From the NCBI GenBank assembly GCA_045652815.1, contig JAZOLH010000040.1:1-29199 (forward strand): a stretch of 29,199 nucleotides of DNA. The letters run 5' to 3'. Shown here one piece after another: positions 1 to 5,814 of the stretch. Made by a program: the position numbers and the translations under genes. The stretch's first letter is position 1, and each line of letters starts with the position of its first letter. The notes below the pieces were generated by a model that saw nothing but the letters and a program-made list of their open reading frames with translations, was not told the DNA's origin and ran no database searches. The stretch is from UMGS755 sp045652815 (lineage in GTDB: Bacteria > Bacillota > Clostridia > UBA1381 > UBA9506).

Positions 1-59
1 GAAAAAGAAATAGAAAAAGGGCGCCTCCCACCGGCAGTCCCCTTTTTTATTACTAAAAA

Positions 60-641
60 TCAACCTTTTTTCAAATCGTGAACATCGCGCTTGCGCTGGT
101 CATCATTTTCGATGTAGGAAAGAACCTCGTCTGCGTCAGCAGAATAGAAATAAATTTCTTCGCAAACCTCGCTGACAAATCCTTTTCTGATGGATTCATC
201 TAAAAGGGCTTCCATTTTTTCATAGTAACCGTTTACATCGTAAATGGCGATGGGCTTTGTGTGACGACCCAACTGTTTTAATGTCAGCACCTGAAAAAAC
301 TCTTCAAAGGTACCGATACCGCCGGGCACAACCACAAAAGCATCGGCTAAATCTTCCATTTTTGCCTTGCGTTCTGCCATGGTTTCAGTGAAAATCAGTT
401 CGGTACATTTATCGTAAATGGCCTCGATGGTTTCTGTGCGGAAAAAGTGGGGAATTACGCCATAAATCTCGCCTTCGCCTGCTGTAACGCCACGTGCCGC
501 CGCACCCATCAAACCGTTACCGCCTGCGCCGAACACCAAGGCATGACCGCGTTTTGCCATTTTTTCGCCAAAGGCTTCCACCGCATCAATATAAGACTGA
601 TCGATTTCGGTGCTGGCCGCACCGAATACACAAATTTTCAT
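60..641 (-). CDS. LOG family protein (TIGR00730-type nucleotide 5'-monophosphate phosphoribohydrolase)
   Basis: This 193-residue protein has the hallmarks of the LOG (Lonely Guy) / lysine-decarboxylase-like Rossmann family. The N-terminus MKICVFGAAS is the first strand, GAGGNGLMG lies at residues 39-47, MAERK at about 88-92, and the signature PGGIGTFEE at 106-114. Characterised family members hydrolyse the N-glycosidic bond of purine nucleoside 5'-monophosphates, releasing ribose 5-phosphate; in bacteria the physiological substrate is often unknown. The length is normal and the protein looks cytoplasmic. The ATG start has a good ribosome binding site, AAGGAG, 9 bases upstream. It is transcribed alone, away from the alcohol dehydrogenase operon, from the promoter at 687-715. 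The family call is secure; a cytokinin-type substrate is only an inference from homologues. Confidence 0.9.
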   Translation of the reverse strand: MKICVFGAASTEIDQSYIDAVEAFGEKMAKRGHALVFGAGGNGLMGAAARGVTAGEGEIYGVIPHFFRTETIEAIYDKCTELIFTETMAERKAKMEDLADAFVVVPGGIGTFEEFFQVLTLKQLGRHTKPIAIYDVNGYYEKMEALLDESIRKGFVSEVCEEIYFYSADADEVLSYIENDDQRKRDVHDLKKG

Positions 642-686
642 GGATAATCGCTCCTTCCGATTCTTGCAGATAGATTATTATATTAT

Positions 687-715
687 ATTATACCGAATCA
701 AAAATTATTTTTCAA
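687..715 (-). promoter_or_regulatory. Sigma-A type promoter of the LOG gene
   Basis: On the minus strand the -35 hexamer is TTGAAA (710-715) and the -10 is TATAAT (687-692), with a 17-base spacer. It lies about 45 bases upstream of the LOG start codon. Confidence 0.75.
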
Positions 716-763
716 GTTTTCCGCACAAATTTTAATTTTATTAAATTTTTTTGAATAATTGAG

Positions 764-789
764 AAACTTGTTGACAGGTCAACAAGTTT
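764..789 (+). promoter_or_regulatory. Upstream palindromic operator of the alcohol dehydrogenase operon
   Basis: A perfect inverted repeat has 11-base arms (764-774 and 779-789) around the loop CAGG. Its core, GTTGACAGGTCAAC (770-783), recurs with one change at 806-819. The -35 hexamer TTGACA (771-776) lies inside it, so a bound protein would block RNA polymerase. The symmetry and size suit a dimeric TetR-like or similar helix-turn-helix repressor. No such regulator gene is next to it. Confidence 0.7.
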
Positions 790-799
790 TTGATATAGT
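771..799 (+). promoter_or_regulatory. Promoter of the alcohol/aldehyde dehydrogenase-degV operon
   Basis: The -35 is TTGACA (771-776) and the -10 is TATAGT (794-799), with a 17-base spacer. Transcription should start near 806. Both hexamers sit within palindromes: the -35 in the one at 764-789 and the -10 in the left arm of the one at 792-833. Confidence 0.75.
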
Positions 800-833
800 A
801 TAGATGTTGATAGGTCAACATCTATACTATATC
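792..833 (+). promoter_or_regulatory. Perfect 19-bp inverted repeat over the -10 region and transcription start
   Basis: Arms 792-810 and 815-833 are exact reverse complements around the 4-base loop TAGG. The centre, GTTGATAGGTCAAC (806-819), matches the core of the upstream palindrome. The dyad centres are 36 bp apart. The predicted mRNA would begin near 806, so only the inner 5 bp (GTTGA/TCAAC) could fold in RNA. The outer arms exist only in DNA, which favours an operator over an RNA attenuator. Confidence 0.75.
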
Positions 834-852
834 GTATCAGAAAGGATTCCTT

Positions 853-2058
853 ATGAACCCCTTTAGAAAAATCTTTTGCCGCACCTATCAGTTCGCTTTT
901 CATGCGGCATTACCCATTCTTCCTTACAGAGAGCCGAAAATTTTAAAAAATCCCTCCGAAATTGCAGAGGAAATTCAGGCATTGGGGCTTTCCTCCGTGT
1001 GCCTGATCACGGATTCTTTTTTCAAGACTTCCAGCGCAACAGAACCCATTGAGCAAGCCCTTGCAGATCGGGGTATTCGCTGTGCTGTTTATGACAAAAC
1101 GCGACCTAATCCCACGGCAGAAAACGTTGAAGAGGCGCTGACTTTATACCGCAAAGAAGATTGCCGAGGCTTAATTGCTTACGGTGGCGGTTCTGCCATC
1201 GACTGTGCCAAAGCCCTGGGCGCACGGGCGGTGTATCCCCGCAGAAGTTTAAACAGTTTAAAAGGTAATTTACGCATTTTCCGCAAATTGCCGCCTTTGT
1301 TTGCTGTTCCCACGACTGCAGGAACAGGTAGTGAGGTCACCGTTACCGCTGTGATCACAGATCCTGCCAAAAAACATAAATACACTATGAATTCCTTTCC
1401 GTTGATTCCTCACTATGCTGTTTTAGACCCTAAGAATACGTACACTCTGCCGAAGCATTTAACTGCCACAACGGGAATGGATGCTATGACCCACGCCATT
1501 GAGGCCTTTATCGGTGGTTCCACCAGCGCCGAAACCCGCCGCCTTTGCAAAGAGGCGGTTAAACTGGTTTTCGAAAACATCGAAACTGCCTATCATCAGC
1601 CCGAAGACCGCACAGCAAGGGAGAATATGCTGACCGCCGCCTACAAGGCCGGGCTTGCTTTTTCTAAATCCTATGTGGGGTATGTTCACGCTGTTGCCCA
1701 TTCTTTGGGCGGCCAGTATAACATCCCGCACGGGTTGGCAAATTCTGTTCTTCTGCCCATTGTTCTGGAGGAATATGGTGAAAAAGTTTATAAAAAATTG
1801 TTTGAGCTTGCCCTTTTTGCCGGCATGGCCCACGAACAGGACGGTGCCGAACAGGGTGCTAAAAAGTTTATTACCGCTATTAAAAGACTGAATGAAAATC
1901 TGAACATCCCAAAAAAGTTATCCGGCATCCAAAAAGCAGACATCCCCTATATGACAAAAAATGCCGATCGCGAGGGCAACCCTTTATATCCTGTTCCTGT
2001 TCTCTGGAACGCAAAAGAACTGGAAAAAATTTATTATTTGGTTGCAGATTGGAGTTAA
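853..2058 (+). CDS. Iron-containing (group III) alcohol dehydrogenase
   Basis: This 401-residue protein belongs to the Fe-dependent alcohol dehydrogenase family, NAD(P)H-linked enzymes interconverting alcohols and aldehydes. The nucleotide-binding GGGSAID motif is at 111-117 and PTTAGTGSE at 153-161. The likely Fe ligands are D210 and H214 (GMDAMTHAIEAF), H279 and H293 (VHAVAHSLGG...PHG), with the same 4- and 14-residue spacings as in FucO. The N-terminal stretch before PYREPKIL (about 24 residues) is hydrophobic and longer than in classical members; it may be a membrane-association segment, which is inference. The ATG follows a GAAAGGA site. It is the first gene of a three-gene operon; the aldehyde dehydrogenase starts 3 bases after its stop. 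The substrate is unknown, but the neighbours suggest a long-chain alcohol or aldehyde. Confidence 0.9.
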   Translation: MNPFRKIFCRTYQFAFHAALPILPYREPKILKNPSEIAEEIQALGLSSVCLITDSFFKTSSATEPIEQALADRGIRCAVYDKTRPNPTAENVEEALTLYRKEDCRGLIAYGGGSAIDCAKALGARAVYPRRSLNSLKGNLRIFRKLPPLFAVPTTAGTGSEVTVTAVITDPAKKHKYTMNSFPLIPHYAVLDPKNTYTLPKHLTATTGMDAMTHAIEAFIGGSTSAETRRLCKEAVKLVFENIETAYHQPEDRTARENMLTAAYKAGLAFSKSYVGYVHAVAHSLGGQYNIPHGLANSVLLPIVLEEYGEKVYKKLFELALFAGMAHEQDGAEQGAKKFITAIKRLNENLNIPKKLSGIQKADIPYMTKNADREGNPLYPVPVLWNAKELEKIYYLVADWS

Positions 2059-2061
2059 ACT

Positions 2062-3435
2062 ATGAGTTTTGATGCTATGTTACAAAAGCAAAGAGCGTTT
2101 TTTGCCACAGGAAACACTCTGGACATTTCCCTTCGCAAAAAAATGCTGAAAAAGCTCTATGACACGGTAAAAAAATATGAATCGGATATCAACGAGGCAT
2201 TGAAGGCCGATTTGGGAAAAAGTGATTTTGAGGGCTTTATGTGCGAAGTCGGTTTATCCTTAACCGAAATCAGTTATATGATGCGCCACGTAAAACGCTT
2301 TTCTCGGCGTAAACTTGTCTATACGCCCATTCCTCAGTTTGCCTCCGTTAGTTTTAAACAACCGTCGCCTTATGGTAACGTGCTGATTATGAGCCCCTGG
2401 AACTATCCGTTTTTGCTGACCATTGAGCCCCTGGCCGATGCTATTGCCGCCGGCAATACCGCCGTTATCAAACCCAGTGCCTATTCTCCGGCAACCGGCG
2501 CTATGATTCACAAAATCATCACCGAATGTTTTCCGCCGGAATATGTTTCAGTTGTTACAGGCGGTCGTCAGGAAAATGCGGCTCTTTTAGACCAAAAGTT
2601 TGATCTTGTATTCTTCACCGGTAGCCAAGCCGTTGGCAAAGAAGTGTTGCGCCGTTGCGCCGAACGTTTAACCCCTGCTATTTTGGAATTAGGGGGCAAA
2701 AGTCCTTGTATCATTGATAACTCTGCCAACATTAAGTTGGCCGCCAAACGTATTGTGTTCGGCAAGTTTTTAAACTGCGGTCAAACCTGTGTGGCTCCGG
2801 ACTATATTTTATGTCAGGCATCGGTTAAAGATGCTTTGGTAACAGAACTTGTGCGTCAAATAAAAAAACAGTTTGGTGAAAATCCTCTGGAAAATCGGGA
2901 TTACGGTAAGATTATCAACGAAAAACATTTTGACCGTATTATAGGATTAATCGATGAAGAAAAAGTCGTTATCGGCGGCACATCAAACCGCGAAACCTGT
3001 CAGATTGCGCCCACCGTTATGGATAACGTAACTTTTTCTGACGCCGTTATGGGCGAAGAAATTTTTGGTCCTGTTTTACCTGTTATCACTTATGAAAACC
3101 TTAAAGATGTTTTTGAGATTTTAAAAGACAAACAAAAACCTCTGGCCCTTTATATTTTTTCTGAAAATAAAAAACATATCAAAGACATCACTCATCGCCT
3201 TTCCTTTGGCGGCGGCTGTATTAACGATGTTGTGATTCACCTTGCCACCAGCGAAATGGGATTTGGCGGTGTGGGCGAAAGCGGCATGGGTGCTTATCAC
3301 GGCAAGACCGGCTTTGATGCCTTTTCTCACACAAAAAGCATCGTTGATAAGAAAACCTTTATGGATCTTCCTATGCGTTATCAACCCTATAACCGACGTA
3401 TTTACGGAAAACTGTTAAAATTGTTTTTAAGATAA
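2062..3435 (+). CDS. NAD(P)-dependent aldehyde dehydrogenase (class 3 / fatty aldehyde type)
   Basis: This 457-residue protein has the aldehyde dehydrogenase fold and oxidises aldehydes to carboxylates. The cofactor-site stretch SPWNYPF is at 111-117, FTGSQAVG at 185-192, the general base E209 is in LELGGKSP, and the catalytic C243 is in NCGQTCVAPDY. EEIFGPVLP lies further on. The short length without an N-terminal extension and a basic, hydrophobic tail (RRIYGKLLKLFLR) resemble class 3 fatty aldehyde dehydrogenases, some of which are membrane-bound by the C-terminus. The ATG lies 3 bases after the preceding stop and uses TTGGAG as its ribosome binding site, so it is co-transcribed with the alcohol dehydrogenase and probably takes its aldehyde product. 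The family is certain; the fatty aldehyde preference is inferred. Confidence 0.92.
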   Translation: MSFDAMLQKQRAFFATGNTLDISLRKKMLKKLYDTVKKYESDINEALKADLGKSDFEGFMCEVGLSLTEISYMMRHVKRFSRRKLVYTPIPQFASVSFKQPSPYGNVLIMSPWNYPFLLTIEPLADAIAAGNTAVIKPSAYSPATGAMIHKIITECFPPEYVSVVTGGRQENAALLDQKFDLVFFTGSQAVGKEVLRRCAERLTPAILELGGKSPCIIDNSANIKLAAKRIVFGKFLNCGQTCVAPDYILCQASVKDALVTELVRQIKKQFGENPLENRDYGKIINEKHFDRIIGLIDEEKVVIGGTSNRETCQIAPTVMDNVTFSDAVMGEEIFGPVLPVITYENLKDVFEILKDKQKPLALYIFSENKKHIKDITHRLSFGGGCINDVVIHLATSEMGFGGVGESGMGAYHGKTGFDAFSHTKSIVDKKTFMDLPMRYQPYNRRIYGKLLKLFLR

Positions 3436-3449
3436 AAGGAGATTACACT

Positions 3450-4289
3450 ATGAAAACACAGATTATTGTAGATTCCACCTCCGATTTAATTCCCGAACTG
3501 AAAGAAAAAGTGACGGTTGTGCCTCTTTCTGTTTTCTTCGGCGATCAGGAATTTATCGATGGTGTTACCATTTCTCACACCGAATTTTACGAAAAATTAA
3601 TTGAAACCGATACCCTCCCCACCACCAGTCAGGCATCACCTGCAGGTTTTGCCGATGCCTTTGAAAAGGTGAAAGCCGCAGGCGATGAGGCAGTTGTGAT
3701 CACCGTTTCTGCCAAACTCTCCGGCACTTACCAAAGCGCTATGATTGCCGCAGGGGATTTTGACAATATTTATGTGGTGGATTCCGGCAGCGTTACCATT
3801 GGTTGCAGTATTTTGGTAGAGCGTGCTCTGGCTTTGGCAGAGGCAGGATTATCTGCCAAAGAAATCGCCGAAGCACTCAATGGCGAAAAGCACAACATTG
3901 TTGTGATTGCGTTGCTGGACACCTTGGAATACCTAAAAAAAGGCGGTCGTATTTCCGGTGCGGCGGCATTTGCAGGCGGTGTTTTAAACATCAAACCCGT
4001 TGTTTCCGTTTTAGATGGCGAAATTGTGACGCTGGGTAAGGCTCGCGGCTCAAAACAGGGTAACAACCTGTTGGTGCAGGAAATTGAAAAAGCAGGCGGC
4101 GTTGATTTTGAAAAGCCCGTTCTTTTGGGTTATACCGGTCTTTCGGACGCTCTTTTGCTCAAATACATCGAGGATTCCAAGGCCCTTTGGGAAGATAACG
4201 CCAAAGCCTTAAACTATACGTCCATCGGCAGCGTTATCGGCACCCATGCAGGCCCCGGCGCTATTGCTGTTGCCTTTTTTAAACAATAA
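3450..4289 (+). CDS. DegV family fatty-acid-binding protein (FakB-like)
   Basis: This 279-residue protein is a DegV protein. The N-terminal IIVDSTSDL motif, the SQASPAGF region near 57-64 and the later GGRISG (about 165-170) are typical. DegV/FakB proteins bind one fatty acid and present it to the kinase FakA for phosphorylation, feeding exogenous or recycled fatty acid into phospholipids. The start follows AAAGGAG, 14 bases after the aldehyde dehydrogenase stop, and a strong terminator follows. Its place behind two dehydrogenases that could produce a fatty acid is the best clue to the operon's job. No FakA-type kinase gene is in the window. DegV paralogues are common in Clostridia, so which lipid it binds is open. 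Confidence 0.93.
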   Translation: MKTQIIVDSTSDLIPELKEKVTVVPLSVFFGDQEFIDGVTISHTEFYEKLIETDTLPTTSQASPAGFADAFEKVKAAGDEAVVITVSAKLSGTYQSAMIAAGDFDNIYVVDSGSVTIGCSILVERALALAEAGLSAKEIAEALNGEKHNIVVIALLDTLEYLKKGGRISGAAAFAGGVLNIKPVVSVLDGEIVTLGKARGSKQGNNLLVQEIEKAGGVDFEKPVLLGYTGLSDALLLKYIEDSKALWEDNAKALNYTSIGSVIGTHAGPGAIAVAFFKQ

Positions 4290-4318
4290 CAATTCCCTCC
4301 CTTATTCCATATATCGAA

Positions 4319-4348
4319 AAAAGGCTATGACTTTCGTCATAGCCTTTT
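4319..4348 (+). terminator. Bidirectional terminator between degV and rluD
   Basis: Perfect 13-base stem (4319-4331 and 4336-4348) with loop TTTC and T-rich or A-rich flanks on both sides. It serves the convergent degV (+) and rluD (-) operons and overlaps the rluD stop codon by 2 bases. Confidence 0.9.
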
Positions 4349-5267
4349 ATTTTTCTAAAGAATCAACCACCTGCTGAAAATGAGCCGGTATTTCGGCAGA
4401 AAAGGAAACTTCTTCGCCTGTTTCGGGATGGATAAATCCTAAAATTTTGGCGTGGAGAAGTTGCCCCTCCAAATGAAATTTTTTCGCCAGTCTGTCCGCT
4501 TTTACGCCATAGACGGGATCGCCCACAACGGGATGACCAATGGAGGAAAGATGCACGCGAATCTGGTGGGTTCTGCCTGTTTCCAGTCGGCAACGAAGCA
4601 GGGCGCAATCATCATATTGGCGCAGAACCGTCACGTGAGTCACCGCCCGTCTGCCATCAGCGGAAACCGCTATTTTCTTGCGGTCTTTCGGGTGGCGGGA
4701 GAGGGGTTTATCCACGGTGAACTGCTCCTCGCGGAAGCGACCATAGGCCAAACACACATATTCACGGGTCACAGAATGTTCCTTGATTTGCTCGGCAAGA
4801 GAAAGGTGCGCCTCGTTGGTTTTGGCAACCACCAAAATGCCGCTTGTATCCTTATCAATGCGGTGCACAATGCCGGGACGAATCACGCCGTTAATGGCAG
4901 AAAGCCGACCCTTTGCGTGATACAAAAGAGCATTGACCAAAGTGCCGCCATCGTGACCCGGTGCGGGATGCACCACAAGGCCCTGAGGCTTGTTCACGAT
5001 AATCAGGCTATCATCTTCATAGACGATTTCCACGGGAATATCTTCTGCCTTGGCAGAGAGTTCCACCGCTTCGGGCAGGGTAAAGGAAACTTCATCTTCT
5101 AATCTTAATTTGTAATTTTTACTTTCCTGTCTGCCGCAAACGGTCACGTCACCGGAATCGATGAGTTTTTGTGCGGCGGAACGGGTGAGCCCCGCTTCTT
5201 CTGACAGAAAAACGTCCAGGCGCATGCCAACGGACGCTTCTTCACAGATACACTGCATATATTTCAC
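4347..5267 (-). CDS. rluD: RluD-family 23S rRNA pseudouridine synthase
   Basis: This 306-residue protein has an N-terminal S4 RNA-binding domain (about 14-60, RLDVFLSEEAGLTRSAAQKL) and an RluA/RluD catalytic domain. The signature HRIDKDTSG carries the catalytic aspartate D138. LETGRTHQIRVHL and HPVVGDPVYG follow further on. It should isomerise uridines in 23S rRNA; members of this type often modify helix 69, but the exact sites are not readable here. The gene is the B. subtilis ylyB equivalent, directly after lspA. The GTG start abuts the lspA TGA stop; an ATG three codons in (5258) is an alternative, so translational coupling is likely. Length is normal. Confidence 0.92.
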   Translation of the reverse strand: MKYMQCICEEASVGMRLDVFLSEEAGLTRSAAQKLIDSGDVTVCGRQESKNYKLRLEDEVSFTLPEAVELSAKAEDIPVEIVYEDDSLIIVNKPQGLVVHPAPGHDGGTLVNALLYHAKGRLSAINGVIRPGIVHRIDKDTSGILVVAKTNEAHLSLAEQIKEHSVTREYVCLAYGRFREEQFTVDKPLSRHPKDRKKIAVSADGRRAVTHVTVLRQYDDCALLRCRLETGRTHQIRVHLSSIGHPVVGDPVYGVKADRLAKKFHLEGQLLHAKILGFIHPETGEEVSFSAEIPAHFQQVVDSLEK

Positions 5268-5738
5268 TCATTTCTCTTCAGGATCGACTTCATCTTTATC
5301 CCAAAAAATAATGTAGGCGGCAAACAAAATGGCGCCCACCACAACAAAGCAATCTGCCAGGTTAAAAATGGGAAAATGAATCAGACGAAAATCCAAAAAG
5401 TCCACAACAAAACCACGGAACAATCTATCAATAAAGTTGCCCAAAGCGCCGCCCACCAGCAAGGTGATGGCCGCATTTAAGCTAAACTGTTTCGGTCGTT
5501 TTTTAAAGATAAACCAGGTTGCAACGATAACCACCAAAGCAGTCACCAAAAAGAACATATCAAACTGTCCCTGCAAAATGCCAAAAGCGGCACCCCGATT
5601 TTCGCAATATGTTAAATGGAACACGCCTTTCCACAGAGGAATGGTGCTCTCGGGTTTTACAAAGCAAAGCACTGCCCATTTGGAAAGTTGGTCCAAAAGG
5701 GCGAGCAGTACGATGCCGATACTATAAAAAGCCAGCAC
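5268..5738 (-). CDS. lspA: Lipoprotein signal peptidase (signal peptidase II)
   Basis: This 156-residue integral membrane protein has four hydrophobic segments (about 3-26, 60-78, 88-106, 125-148). The aspartyl-protease motifs are GNFIDRLFRG with D104 and FNLADCFVVVG with D129; NRGAAFG at 47-53 is also conserved. It cleaves signal peptides of diacylglyceryl-modified prolipoproteins ahead of the lipobox cysteine. The start is GTG with GGAG 8 bases upstream. It lies between ileS and rluD, as in many Bacillota. A terminator-like hairpin sits just upstream, with no room for a separate promoter, so expression probably depends on read-through from ileS. Confidence 0.95.
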   Translation of the reverse strand: MLAFYSIGIVLLALLDQLSKWAVLCFVKPESTIPLWKGVFHLTYCENRGAAFGILQGQFDMFFLVTALVVIVATWFIFKKRPKQFSLNAAITLLVGGALGNFIDRLFRGFVVDFLDFRLIHFPIFNLADCFVVVGAILFAAYIIFWDKDEVDPEEK

Positions 5739-5773
5739 GCTGTTTACTCCTTCAAATCAAAATAGGGAAAAAT

Positions 5774-5796
5774 CGGGGCAGCACGCAGCTGCCCCG
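5774..5796 (-). terminator. Terminator-like hairpin after ileS, in front of lspA
   Basis: A 9-base stem (5774-5782 and 5788-5796), GC-rich with a 5-base loop, is followed on the minus strand by a run of five T. It lies between the ileS stop and the lspA ribosome binding site, so it is probably a partial terminator that lowers lspA-rluD expression. Confidence 0.75.
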
Positions 5797-5814
5797 TTAC
5801 TTGTTTTGTTTGGC

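Noticed and set aside
4452..5102. Long rightward open frame (216 codons) opposite rluD
   Set aside because: It is the antisense shadow of a strongly conserved pseudouridine synthase gene. Its product has no recognisable domain.
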